This document shows, one piece after another, positions 8,936 through 16,753 of a DNA stretch of 64,000 bases. Positions within the stretch are counted from its first letter, which is position 1. Each line of letters opens with the position of its first letter. The stretch is from Pontibacter sp. G13. GTDB lineage: Bacteria; Bacteroidota; Bacteroidia; J057. The stretch is taken from contig NZ_CP134696.1 in the NCBI RefSeq assembly GCF_031851795.1, positions 558,001 through 622,000 of the forward strand, written 5' to 3'. The notes under the pieces were generated by a model that worked only from the letters and a program-made list of their open reading frames with translations, had not been told where the DNA came from and ran no database searches. The position numbers and the translations under genes are program-made.

Positions 8936-10024
8936 ATGCGATACTTCATATTGATCGTTACGGGCTGCTGGCTTCTTCTGGGAGTTGGTGTCGGAGTTCA
9001 AGCCCAAGAGCGAGATCCCTACGAAACCTTCCGAACCAAGGTAAATAGCATTGCGCAGGATGGTCCTTCCACCTTGCGAATGGAATTTAATATTGATCTC
9101 ACCAAATCCTCCGATCGCTTCAACCTCAAGGAGGTCAATATCCTACGGAGGGGTAAAGTCGACCTCGAAATTCCTTTGGCGGATCTGAATGGAAAGACCA
9201 TGGGATTGACTGCCGGTAGACAAGTCCTCTTGTGGGACGTGTCCAAGCAATTCAACCGTTTCCAGCTGACGGATCAAGACGTCATCGAGCTGACCTACGA
9301 ATTCGATGCTCCCACTCAAGTGGCCATCAAAAGGGCCAACTCGTCTTATGAGCAACAGCGGGAACTTGCCCAAGCCAGACAGCGTGCCGAAGCGGAAAGG
9401 CGCCGCGAGGAACGCCAAAAGATCGAGGCCCAACGACAAAAACGCAATCAGCGTGCAGAAGCCAAACGCAACCGCAAAAAACGTAGAAACGCCATGAACA
9501 TGGCTAGGCTCACCATCGGAGGATCACAGTTTACGCCTGAAGCGCCCATAGATGCCCAAATTCAGGATCTCAGGATCCCCTACGGATTGAAAGCATCTCT
9601 TGAAATCCAGAAGAGCTTTTTTCTGATCGAAGGAGGGGGACGCCTCATGTATTCTTCTTATGACAATCGAGAGCAGGATTCCCTGTTTTCTTATGGGTAC
9701 TTTGGCTCGCTTTCCCTCACGATCCCCAACAAGGTTCTGATGCCATCGGTCGGGATTGGGTATGATTTCACCAAACTTCAGGCACGTACGCCATTGGGGA
9801 GATTTGACATCGGGTTGCCCAACCAAGGCTGGTATGCTCGGGCAGGAGCAACCCTGCATTTCGGAAAAAAATTCGGCATCTACGCAGAATACTCACAGTC
9901 ACTCAATGCCGATCAATATGCTTGGCAAAGGATTGATGCAGGCGTGAAATTCAGGGCGTTAGATGGAGCCAAGGTCGTGGGAGTCGTCGTATTGACAGGA
10001 CTGGCCATCTTGCTGGGAAGCTAG
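8936..10024 (+). CDS. Secreted coiled-coil plus beta-barrel-like protein, unknown function
   Basis: I do not recognise this 362-residue protein at family level. It has a signal peptide ending near VQAQE, a beta-rich N-terminal domain (residues 25-130, with alternating hydrophobic strands such as VDLEIPLADL), then a highly charged coiled coil rich in Arg, Glu, Gln and Ala (about 137-190). A C-terminal region follows with alternating-strand character typical of outer-membrane beta-barrel proteins (YGYFGSLSLTI, WYARAGATLHFGKKFGIYAEYS). The last 20 residues are hydrophobic. It lies 45 bp after the secreted caspase-like gene and probably shares its transcript, so the pair may act together at the outer membrane. 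A hairpin followed by T residues ends the unit. Confidence 0.75.
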   Translation: MRYFILIVTGCWLLLGVGVGVQAQERDPYETFRTKVNSIAQDGPSTLRMEFNIDLTKSSDRFNLKEVNILRRGKVDLEIPLADLNGKTMGLTAGRQVLLWDVSKQFNRFQLTDQDVIELTYEFDAPTQVAIKRANSSYEQQRELAQARQRAEAERRREERQKIEAQRQKRNQRAEAKRNRKKRRNAMNMARLTIGGSQFTPEAPIDAQIQDLRIPYGLKASLEIQKSFFLIEGGGRLMYSSYDNREQDSLFSYGYFGSLSLTIPNKVLMPSVGIGYDFTKLQARTPLGRFDIGLPNQGWYARAGATLHFGKKFGIYAEYSQSLNADQYAWQRIDAGVKFRALDGAKVVGVVVLTGLAILLGS

Positions 10025-10047
10025 ATCGACCCTTGAAATATGAATCA

Positions 10048-10088
10048 AATTGGGCCGGATCATCCATCGCGATGGTTCGGCCGATTTT
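10048..10088 (+). terminator. Probable terminator after the caspase/coiled-coil pair
   Basis: A long interrupted hairpin (GGGCCG...ATCCAT-CGCG-ATGG...CGGCC) is followed by GATTTTGTTG, 25 bp beyond the stop codon at 10024. Confidence 0.7.
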
Positions 10089-10318
10089 GTTGAAGTACAA
10101 GGGGACGCTAGCGCGGGAAGTACAGATCGGGCGTAGTCATCAAATCTATTCAGACCAATTCCTAAGCCTCCCAATAGCTGAATTTAGCCGAAACCAAGCC
10201 TTTTCCCCCAACACTTTGCGCATTTAACTCAAATATTGAAATAAACCATTTAAGGAATAGATTCGTTTTATTTTCACAATAGCGATGATCCCAATCCAAG
10301 TCTATCTCCATAAATCCC

Positions 10319-10735
10319 ATGAAAAGACCAAAGCGAATCAGCGGCATCGGATATGAATTGTATGAGGAAATCAAGCGCCGCCAAGTACTGAGTAGAACCT
10401 TCCTGTTTCAGGAGATCCAAGAACTCAAGCTCATCCAGACCCGCGGCGAGCTCGAGCATTTCTTCCTACGTCATGGCTTCAAAACGGTCAATGTCTGGGC
10501 CTCCATCCCCGATATCATCCGCGCTGTCAGAATCGAACGACTGGACCAAGCCAATCCTCAACCCAAGCAGGAACATCGGGTGGATTTCGTCCGGTTTGTC
10601 ATGAATAGTCTCGGGTTTATCGGCAAGCAGGAACAACCTGTGTTCGGAGCAGATCCCAAGCCCGAACCCACCAAAAAAAGCCGGCACCTGACGTTTGGAC
10701 GCCAAATGCCGGACAAGCAGGTGAGACTCTACTAA
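10319..10735 (+). CDS. Small hypothetical protein
   Basis: This 138-residue protein is basic, helical in its first 70 residues (ELYEEIKRRQ, FLFQEIQELKLI) and has a polar, proline-containing tail ending in QVRLY. It carries no signal peptide, membrane segment or motif that I recognise. It is judged real because it fills an otherwise empty 700-bp gap, begins with ATG after an AT-rich leader, and its composition resembles neighbouring proteins. Its stop codon is only 3 bp from the stop of the convergent ahpD-like gene, so the two transcripts must overlap or share a terminator. Confidence 0.6.
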   Translation: MKRPKRISGIGYELYEEIKRRQVLSRTFLFQEIQELKLIQTRGELEHFFLRHGFKTVNVWASIPDIIRAVRIERLDQANPQPKQEHRVDFVRFVMNSLGFIGKQEQPVFGADPKPEPTKKSRHLTFGRQMPDKQVRLY

Positions 10736-10738
10736 GGT

Positions 10739-11335
10739 CTAGTACACCAACTTGGTGAGGCTCACCACCACGCCAGACAGACGGATGGCATCCCAAATTC
10801 TCGCTTCGGTAGCGCCCAATTTGATGAGGGATTCCTCGTGAGCACCTACGCACATTTCACACCCATTCACGGCAGAAACAGCCAAGCTCATCAATTCGAA
10901 AAATTCCTTTCCGGTCACAGGACGACCCATGATCGTCATCTTGATCCCCATCCGAAGGTTGTTATAGCCCTCCTTGTTGATCATGTGGCGGAAACGGTAG
11001 GTCACATTGTTGCTGGCCAGCAAGGAGGCACAAGCAGTGGCTTCTGCGATTTCTTCCGCAGTCGCTTCTTTGTCCGCAGCCAACTGGGCAAAATAGGCAC
11101 GCAGTGGAGCATTTTGCTCATTCACCGCAATAGAAAGCGCCAGCAGGGCAGTTTCCTTCTCGGACAGGTGCTCGGATACCAAGACATTCTTGATGTTGAC
11201 CTTCATGTCCTTGAGGTACCGCGAATTGCCCGCATCCAGCATGTCAAGGGCATCTGTCGTCTGCTCGGGGGTCTGGCCCACCAATTGCAACAACTCGTCC
11301 TTGATGGTGCCTTCTTGTTGATCAAATCCAAACAT
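10739..11335 (-). CDS. AhpD-like / carboxymuconolactone decarboxylase family protein
   Basis: This 198-residue helical protein has the AhpD-type active site NGCEMCVGAHE (Cys159, Cys162 and His166 from this start), the redox pair and proton relay of alkylhydroperoxidases that reduce AhpC-type peroxiredoxins. It lies 92 bp downstream of a peroxiredoxin gene on the same strand, the expected context, so the two probably form a peroxide-detoxifying pair. ATG 11335 (MFGFDQQEG) is preferred; an upstream in-frame TTG at 11380 would add 15 Ala/Ser-rich residues and looks less natural. The protein should be cytosolic. Family call is firm; that AhpC is its electron acceptor is inference from context. 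Confidence 0.88.
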   Translation of the reverse strand: MFGFDQQEGTIKDELLQLVGQTPEQTTDALDMLDAGNSRYLKDMKVNIKNVLVSEHLSEKETALLALSIAVNEQNAPLRAYFAQLAADKEATAEEIAEATACASLLASNNVTYRFRHMINKEGYNNLRMGIKMTIMGRPVTGKEFFELMSLAVSAVNGCEMCVGAHEESLIKLGATEARIWDAIRLSGVVVSLTKLVY

Positions 11336-11427
11336 AGTCAGTATTTCTTTGGTCCAAACACCAGAAGACGCGGCGGCCAATTCGACTCGCCACGTCTTCG
11401 ATGGGTTTTGTGAATATCAAAACTTGA

Positions 11428-11985
11428 TTAGGCGGTCAGGGTAGCTTCGCCTTTTTCCCAGTTACATGGGCACAATTCGTCAGTCTGCAACGCGTCCAAT
11501 ACACGTACAACTTCTTTCACGTTACGGCCTACGTTCAGGTCATAAACGCTCACCCAACGGATCACTCCTTGTGGGTCGATGATGAAGGTCGCACGGTAAG
11601 CAATTTTCTCCTCTGCTTCCAAGATGCCCAAAGACTCAGCCAAGGACTTGGAAGTATCTGCCAACATCGGGAATTTCAGGCCACGAAGATCGTCGTGATC
11701 TTTTCTCCACGCCAAGTGTACGAACTCAGAGTCGGTAGAAGCACCGATCAGGCGAGTGTCACGATCGCGGAATTCCTCGAAACTGTTGTTGAATTCGGCA
11801 ATCTCTGTTGGGCATACAAAGGTGAAGTCCTTTGGCCACCAGAACATCACAGTCCACAGGTTGTCGTCGTTGATCAGCATGTCAGAAGACAAGTCTGCAA
11901 ACTCTTTTCCAGCTTCGAGAGAAACTACGGAAGTCTTTTTGAACTCTGGGAACTGCTGCCCTACGTTAATCAAGTGATTGCTCAT
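11428..11985 (-). CDS. ahpC: Peroxiredoxin, alkyl hydroperoxide reductase subunit C type
   Basis: This 185-residue 2-Cys peroxiredoxin reduces hydrogen peroxide and organic hydroperoxides. The peroxidatic Cys58 sits in DFTFVCPTE and the resolving Cys is in the C-terminal CPCNW (residues 172-174); the C-x-C spacing there resembles the AhpE/actinobacterial AhpC subgroup that works with AhpD. Length and full coverage are normal. The gene has a good Bacteroidota promoter 44 bp upstream (12029-12060) and is followed by the ahpD-like gene. No AhpF gene is seen, which supports reduction through the AhpD-like partner. Confidence 0.93.
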   Translation of the reverse strand: MSNHLINVGQQFPEFKKTSVVSLEAGKEFADLSSDMLINDDNLWTVMFWWPKDFTFVCPTEIAEFNNSFEEFRDRDTRLIGASTDSEFVHLAWRKDHDDLRGLKFPMLADTSKSLAESLGILEAEEKIAYRATFIIDPQGVIRWVSVYDLNVGRNVKEVVRVLDALQTDELCPCNWEKGEATLTA

Positions 11986-12028
11986 ATCGTTTACTACTAA
12001 TTCTTGTAAAATTCTCTAACTACGGCGG

Positions 12029-12060
12029 CAAAAATATACCTACAGCCGACCACGGGCAAA
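12029..12060 (-). promoter_or_regulatory. Bacteroidota-type promoter of ahpC
   Basis: Reading the minus strand, TTTG at 12060-12057 is followed after 20 bp by TATTTTTG at 12036-12029, matching the TTG / TAnnTTTG consensus of the primary Bacteroidota sigma factor. The start codon lies 44 bp downstream. Confidence 0.75.
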
Positions 12061-12263
12061 TAGAATTATCCTATGCCTCCATAGCTAAAATCAATTACGA
12101 AGATGCGTTTTCGTTCGCGGTACACATCCCATTGTTTGGGGATCAATTTCTCGCGATCTCCGATCATCTTTCACAATAGCGATCCATTTGCCCCTCCCCT
12201 CGCAAATATCCAAACATGGATGAGAGAATTGGGCAATCACAAGGCCTAGAGATTGGAGGATGA

Positions 12264-12480
12264 TTGGGGTGTGTCCCCGCGTGTGGGAATTTCATACGGC
12301 GCCCGGTCAATATGTCGCGGGGTCAGGCCCTTCCGGACTCGCTGGTCGCTCGGTCGGTGGAAAAGGAAACGCTTTCCGGCAGATGAGAGACGATATTCAT
12401 CAGAGATCCCCCAATTCTCTTGGCGTTCTCCACCGACTGAATCCTTCAGGCCCTTCACACCACACCAGCCGGCCGCACAC
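12264..12480 (+). repeat. Dispersed structured intergenic repeat, copy A
   Basis: This is about 217 bp of GC-rich non-coding sequence. It begins TTGGGGTGTGTCC, contains the block GGACTCGCTGGTCGCTCGGT near 12333, and ends with CACCGACTGAATCCTTCAGG and CCGGCCGCAC near 12430-12478. The same blocks in the same order occur in copy B (14903-15132) on the opposite strand. Inner segments (GGTCGGTGGA and TCCACCGACT) are complementary, so the element can fold. Short frames in it are not convincing genes. Its boundaries are approximate. Confidence 0.75.
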
Positions 12481-12510
12481 CGAGATGCATCTAGCCCGCT
12501 CCCAACACAG

Positions 12511-12544
12511 AAAAGCGAGACAGACCGAAGCCTATCTCGCTTTT
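12511..12544 (-). terminator. Terminator of the FGE-family gene
   Basis: The 10-bp arms AAAAGCGAGA (12511-12520) and TCTCGCTTTT (12535-12544) form a hairpin ending in T residues on the minus strand, 24 bp after the stop codon at 12569. Confidence 0.85.
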
Positions 12545-12568
12545 CAGAAAAATCAATACACTTTCCAG

Positions 12569-13675
12569 TTACTTCACGCTTTTGACACAGCGGAATCCCA
12601 AGTGCTCGGCACCAGAGTCCGGGCTTGTGCGCATCCGACGAGCCACTCGATATCCCGAGCAATAATCATCGTTGCACAGAAATGAACCACCCCGGGTCAC
12701 GCGCTTGGGCGTGTAGGGCTCATTCGGATCGAAGCTGGATTCCGGCCCGGTTGGGTTGGAGAGGTTGGGATTTCCAGCGGCTTTGGCATAGTAGTCTGGC
12801 CGGTAGAAATCAGCCGTCCATTCCCATGCGTTTCCGGCCATGTTGTAGAGACCGTATCCATTTGGCTCGAATGAGTTTGCCGGAGCCGTACGCGCAAACC
12901 CGTCTGTTTCCAGATTTTCGTAGGGAAATTGTCCCTGCCAGAAGTTGGCCTTGGGCTCGCCGATATTCACGTCCTCATTTCCCCAAGGATAGACCATGTT
13001 TTCCAATCCGCCTCGTGCGGCCCATTCCCACTCGGCCTCGGTAGGCAATCGCTTCCCAGCCCAATCGGCATAGGCTGCAGCATCTTCCCACGCCATGTGG
13101 ACGACAGGATGGTCCATAAGTCCTTCCAGATCAGATCCCGGTCCGAGCGGATGGCGCCAATTGGCCCCGATGGTCCATCTCCACCACAATTGCTCATTGT
13201 TCAATGGCACCGGTGTCTCTGTCTGCTGAAACGTCAGGGAACCGGGTTGCAAAACGCTATCAGGTGGTCTAGGAGTTCCGGGAGGAACCATCTGCTTGAG
13301 CTCTTCCCAATTGACAGGACGCTCGGCAACGGTGATATATCCGGTGGCCTGCGTGAAGGCCATGAATTCTTGGTTGGTGACCTCGTGCTGGTCCATCCAA
13401 AAGCTATCCACACTCACCCCGTGTTTGGGGAATTCATCGCGCGCAGCTTGGGCATTGTCTCCCCCCATCTGGAAATTTCCGGCAGGAATCAGCACCATGC
13501 CGTCCTCCTCGATTACATCCCAGCTTGGTGCCTCCACTTGAGCCACTTGCTCAACCGATCCCGTTGCCGCTACTGAGCTGCTGGTAGCGGTTTCGCCACT
13601 GCAACCCGCCAACAGGCACATGCCTATCATCAAAGCCCCACTGGTAGGGACTGTCCATAGTAGTCTTGTTCGCAT
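12569..13675 (-). CDS. Formylglycine-generating enzyme family lipoprotein
   Basis: This 368-residue protein has a lipoprotein signal (lipobox LLAGC, Cys25) and a complete FGE-sulfatase domain (about 55-365). FGE enzymes oxidise a Cys or Ser in sulfatases to formylglycine. The C-terminal motif GGSFLCNDDYCSGYR places Cys334 and Cys339 four residues apart, exactly as the copper-binding catalytic pair of true FGEs, and it is followed by HLGFRC. Other family markers are IPAGNFQMGG, DQHEVTNQEF, RLPTEAEWEWAARGG and NMAGNAWEWTADFY. Many FGE-fold proteins lack the two cysteines, so an intact pair suggests real enzyme activity. No sulfatase gene lies within this window, so the substrate must be encoded elsewhere or the role differs. 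The protein is expected to be membrane-anchored and face the periplasm. Confidence 0.9.
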   Translation of the reverse strand: MRTRLLWTVPTSGALMIGMCLLAGCSGETATSSSVAATGSVEQVAQVEAPSWDVIEEDGMVLIPAGNFQMGGDNAQAARDEFPKHGVSVDSFWMDQHEVTNQEFMAFTQATGYITVAERPVNWEELKQMVPPGTPRPPDSVLQPGSLTFQQTETPVPLNNEQLWWRWTIGANWRHPLGPGSDLEGLMDHPVVHMAWEDAAAYADWAGKRLPTEAEWEWAARGGLENMVYPWGNEDVNIGEPKANFWQGQFPYENLETDGFARTAPANSFEPNGYGLYNMAGNAWEWTADFYRPDYYAKAAGNPNLSNPTGPESSFDPNEPYTPKRVTRGGSFLCNDDYCSGYRVARRMRTSPDSGAEHLGFRCVKSVK

Positions 13676-13818
13676 GTGGGAAAGTTAGCTTCGTGTAACA
13701 TCGGAAGCAAGCCACAATCGCTTCCAAGAGACTGGGGTGGCATCATTCTGGACATTTGAGACGTGAATCGTTCCAAATGGGAGTTCAGGGAATAGTTTCA
13801 TTTGTTGGGATGGAGCAT

Positions 13819-13826
13819 TATTTTTG
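13819..13826 (+). promoter_or_regulatory. Putative -7 element of the Gfo/Idh/MocA gene
   Basis: TATTTTTG matches the Bacteroidota TAnnTTTG consensus and lies 64 bp upstream of ATG 13891. A TTT at 13796-13798, 20 bp upstream, is only a partial -33 match. Confidence 0.5.
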
Positions 13827-13890
13827 GTTGCCTTGATCGTTGAATGGCACGATTTGTCCATTCATTCAATCCTTACATTGCAATTCTCGC

Positions 13891-14895
13891 ATGGACCAAC
13901 TATCCTCCTTTAAATGGGGCATCTTGGGAACTGGCAACATCGCCAACAAGATGGCCAGTGGACTCGTGACCCTTCCCGACGCAAATCTTCATGCGGTCGG
14001 ATCTCGCACCTTAGAACGTGCCCAGTCATTTGCTCAGACGTACGACATTCCCCATGCTTATGGCGGCTACGAGGAACTTGTCTCCGATCCTGAAATCGAC
14101 ATCATCTACGTGGCCTCGCCTCACACCCAGCACCTCGAACATGCCCTCTTGGCGATGAAACACGGCAAGGCTGTTTTGGTCGAGAAGCCGATCACCATCA
14201 ACATCGAGCAGACCCGCCAGCTCTTCGCCGCCGCCAAGGAATATGGGGTGTTCGCGATGGAAGCGATGTGGACTCGCTTCTTGCCGATCTGGGTGGAAAT
14301 CCGGAGCTGGATCGAATCCGGCAGAATCGGCGATATCCGCTTGCTTCAATCTGACTTCAGCTTCCGCGGCATGGAACGACCTCGCGAGCACCGGATCTTC
14401 AACCCCAATCTTGGCGGAGGCGCCTTGTTGGATATCGGGATCTACAATATCGCTTTGGCCTATCAGATTTTTGGAGAAGTGCCTACCGATTCTTCGTCCT
14501 TTGCGCACAAAGGAGATACGGGCGTAGATATCAATGAAGTGGTCACCTATGCCTATGCCAATGGTGCGATGGCTACCATGACTTCCAGCTTTGAGGTGGA
14601 TGGATCTATGGAAGCGGTGATCACAGGGACCAAGGGACGAATCCGGATTCCCTACTTCTGGAAAGCGACCACTGCGATCTTGGAAACGGGCAGGGATGAT
14701 TTTTACGAGGAAATTCGGGAAGTCAAGCCATACGATGCCTCTGGGCTTCAATGCCAAGCTAGCTACGTGATGGAATCTCTTCGAAAGGGAGCATTGGAAC
14801 ATCCGTGGATGCCTCATAGCGAGAGCCTCCGGATCATGGAAGCGATGGATTCCCTCCGCAAGCAGTGGGGCATCACCTATCCGGACGAAGCCTAA
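13891..14895 (+). CDS. Gfo/Idh/MocA family oxidoreductase
   Basis: This 334-residue NAD(P)-dependent oxidoreductase has the N-terminal Rossmann motif WGILGTGNIANK and, near residue 95, the family motif VEKPITIN (the EKP catalytic Lys). A C-terminal alpha/beta domain contains GGGALLDIGIY. The closest familiar relatives are trans-1,2-dihydrobenzene-1,2-diol dehydrogenase or xylose dehydrogenase-like members, but substrate cannot be assigned. ATG 13891 places the Rossmann loop about 10 residues in; an earlier frame start at 13840 adds 17 residues without homology. The gene stands alone between a divergent FGE gene and a repeat element. Confidence 0.88.
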   Translation: MDQLSSFKWGILGTGNIANKMASGLVTLPDANLHAVGSRTLERAQSFAQTYDIPHAYGGYEELVSDPEIDIIYVASPHTQHLEHALLAMKHGKAVLVEKPITINIEQTRQLFAAAKEYGVFAMEAMWTRFLPIWVEIRSWIESGRIGDIRLLQSDFSFRGMERPREHRIFNPNLGGGALLDIGIYNIALAYQIFGEVPTDSSSFAHKGDTGVDINEVVTYAYANGAMATMTSSFEVDGSMEAVITGTKGRIRIPYFWKATTAILETGRDDFYEEIREVKPYDASGLQCQASYVMESLRKGALEHPWMPHSESLRIMEAMDSLRKQWGITYPDEA

Positions 14896-14902
14896 AATTT
14901 CC

Positions 14903-15132
14903 ACGTGCGGCTGGCTCGTGAGGCGTGAGGGGCCTGAAGGATTCAGTCGGTGGAAGCATCTACTGGTTGCCGAGCCTTTGAATCAAGGTGCGACCCTTTT
15001 GGTCGCCGATCATTCAATCTTCTCAAGCGCCCAACATCCACCGACCGAGCGACCAGCGAGTCCGAAAGGGCCCGACCGGCGACTATTCATCTAGGAGGAA
15101 CCCAGATGCCCAGCACGCCGGACACGCCCAAA
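14903..15132 (-). repeat. Dispersed structured intergenic repeat, copy B
   Basis: This is about 230 bp homologous to copy A but inverted. On the minus strand it begins TTGGGCGTGTCCGGCGTGCT, contains GGACTCGCTGGTCGCTCGGT and ends with CACCGACTGAATCCTTCAGG and CAGCCGCACG. It fills the gap between two convergent genes (stops at 14895 and 15171). With copy A it flanks a segment of about 2.4 kb holding the FGE and Gfo/Idh/MocA genes, so recombination between them could invert that segment. Confidence 0.75.
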
Positions 15133-15170
15133 TGACTCGATTCTATCAAATTCCAGGAGCTATCCAACGG

Positions 15171-16214
15171 TCATCCTTGCCCGACAGGCATTTCCGCCAA
15201 TGTCTCGAATGCACGGATGGCCGTTTTTATATCTGCGTCTGATTGGTTGAGATGCGTCACCATGCGGACATATCCCCCGCCAAAATTGCTGATCCAGACG
15301 CCCTGTTTCTTCAACAGCTCGATGACCTGAGCAGGCGTGAAATGAGCCGCATTGGGCTTGAAACCCACGAGATTGGTCTCCACAGGCAGAACCTTTTCTA
15401 CCCAAGGCATCTGTTGAAGACTCGCTTCCAGCATCTTGGCCCGAGCGTGATCTTCCGCCAGACGGTCAATATGGTGATCCAATGCATAGCTGGCCGCTGC
15501 GGCCATAAAGCCGACCTGCCTCATCGCTCCTCCCAGCACCTTCCGAACACGCAGAGCCTGACGGATATGCGCTTTCGAACCCAAGAGAATGCTTCCCATT
15601 GGAGCGCCCAAGCCTTTGGACAGGCAGATGGAAATCGTATCGAACAATCGGCCGTGGTCTTTGGGAGATTGTCCAGTGGCGACTAGGGCATTGAACAGTC
15701 TCGCGCCATCGAGATGGAGTGCCAGACCATGTGCTTCACAGACGGCCTTGATCTCTCTGATGGTTTCGAGGGAATAGCAGCTGCCGCCGCCTTTATTGGA
15801 GGTATTTTCAAGCGCCACCAGCGAGGTCCGCGGAAAATGAATGTCATCTGCATTGATAGCCTCCTCGACTTGAGAAGCGGTAAGTCTACCCCGATCGCCG
15901 GGCAGCAATCGCGCAGACACCAGCGAGTTGGCGGCCATTCCCCCACCTTCATACAAATAGATATGCGCCTTGTGGTCGCAGATCACTTCATCTTGAGGTT
16001 GGGTGTGAACGCGGATTGCAATCTGGTTGCACATGGTTCCAGAGGGACAAAACAGCCCCGCTTCCATCCCGAACATCTCAGCTGCCTGTTCCTGAAGGGC
16101 ATTGACGGCGGGATCTTCCCCGTACATGTCATCTCCAACCTGTGCCTGGATCATTGCCTCCTTCATGGCGGCAGTGGGCACCGTAACGGTATCACTTCTA
16201 AAATCGATTGCCAT
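15171..16214 (-). CDS. ltaA: Low-specificity L-threonine aldolase
   Basis: This 347-residue fold-type I PLP enzyme cleaves L-threonine or allo-threonine to glycine and acetaldehyde. It begins [17 protein letters not shown] and carries GDDMYGEDP, both characteristic of the family; [11 protein letters not shown] near residue 200 holds the PLP-binding Lys. The start at ATG 16214 gives a normal family length, whereas a longer in-frame extension to 16376 would run into the divergent gene and lacks homology. The start codon lies 45 bp from that of the divergent pspC-like gene, so the two share a short promoter region containing TACTTTGC. Confidence 0.92.
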   Translation of the reverse strand: MAIDFRSDTVTVPTAAMKEAMIQAQVGDDMYGEDPAVNALQEQAAEMFGMEAGLFCPSGTMCNQIAIRVHTQPQDEVICDHKAHIYLYEGGGMAANSLVSARLLPGDRGRLTASQVEEAINADDIHFPRTSLVALENTSNKGGGSCYSLETIREIKAVCEAHGLALHLDGARLFNALVATGQSPKDHGRLFDTISICLSKGLGAPMGSILLGSKAHIRQALRVRKVLGGAMRQVGFMAAAASYALDHHIDRLAEDHARAKMLEASLQQMPWVEKVLPVETNLVGFKPNAAHFTPAQVIELLKKQGVWISNFGGGYVRMVTHLNQSDADIKTAIRAFETLAEMPVGQG

Positions 16215-16259
16215 GAGAACGAAAATACGACATTCATCCAAAATTATGTACTTTGCGAC

Positions 16260-16706
16260 ATGGGAAAGCCAGTGAGATTTCGCGAACAGTTCAGTAGAGG
16301 CCAAAAAGTCCTCAAACGCAAGAACGGAAGCCTGACGGGAGTATGTGCAGGGATCGGAGACTATTTGGGGATTCATCCTAGATGGATTCGGGCGGGATTT
16401 GTCATTTCGGCTTTTTTCACCACTGGGCTCACGGTTTTGGGATATATCGTCATGGCCGTGGCACTACCCCGGGAGCAAGCGCATGAGCGTTATTTCGATC
16501 CTGAAAGCTATCAAGATCCGGCAGCGGGGTTGGATGGGACGGACGAGATGGAGATCGCCTATCAGCAAGATCGCGCCAAGCGGAGATCCGGATATTCGGA
16601 CCGAATTCCTGCCGAAGATGCAACCCCTGTCTGCTGGAACTGTGATTCCACCATTAAAGCTAGCGCGAAATACTGCCACAAATGTGGTGCCCGCGTAGAT
16701 GGCTGA
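16260..16706 (+). CDS. PspC-domain protein with C-terminal zinc ribbon
   Basis: This 148-residue protein has a PspC domain: [20 protein letters not shown] precedes one hydrophobic segment ([12 protein letters not shown]...[12 protein letters not shown]). A charged linker and a four-cysteine zinc ribbon (C-x2-C, then C-x2-C, seen as CWNC and CHKC near the C-terminus) follow. PspC proteins are inner-membrane sensors of envelope stress in the phage-shock response. ATG 16260 was chosen because the PspC homology starts about 20 residues later. The following gene, 47 bp downstream, ends in a similar zinc ribbon, so the two may be co-regulated and functionally linked. No pspA gene is visible nearby. 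Confidence 0.85.
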   Translation: MGKPVRFREQFSRGQKVLKRKNGSLTGVCAGIGDYLGIHPRWIRAGFVISAFFTTGLTVLGYIVMAVALPREQAHERYFDPESYQDPAAGLDGTDEMEIAYQQDRAKRRSGYSDRIPAEDATPVCWNCDSTIKASAKYCHKCGARVDG

Positions 16707-16753
16707 CCCCCTTTTCGGGACCCTGTCCCTCCCCTACCTAACTAGCTTGTGCC

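Noticed and set aside
12253-12685. Short frames in both directions over copy A
   Set aside because: They cover a GC-rich intergenic repeat and its flanks, with overlapping frames on both strands, and none has a signal or motif.
14026-14904. 292-codon minus-strand frame
   Set aside because: It is opposite the Gfo/Idh/MocA gene and shows no family resemblance.
15714-16259. N-terminal extension of the PspC protein
   Set aside because: The open frame overlaps the threonine aldolase gene on the other strand and lacks homology; the PspC domain begins only after ATG 16260.
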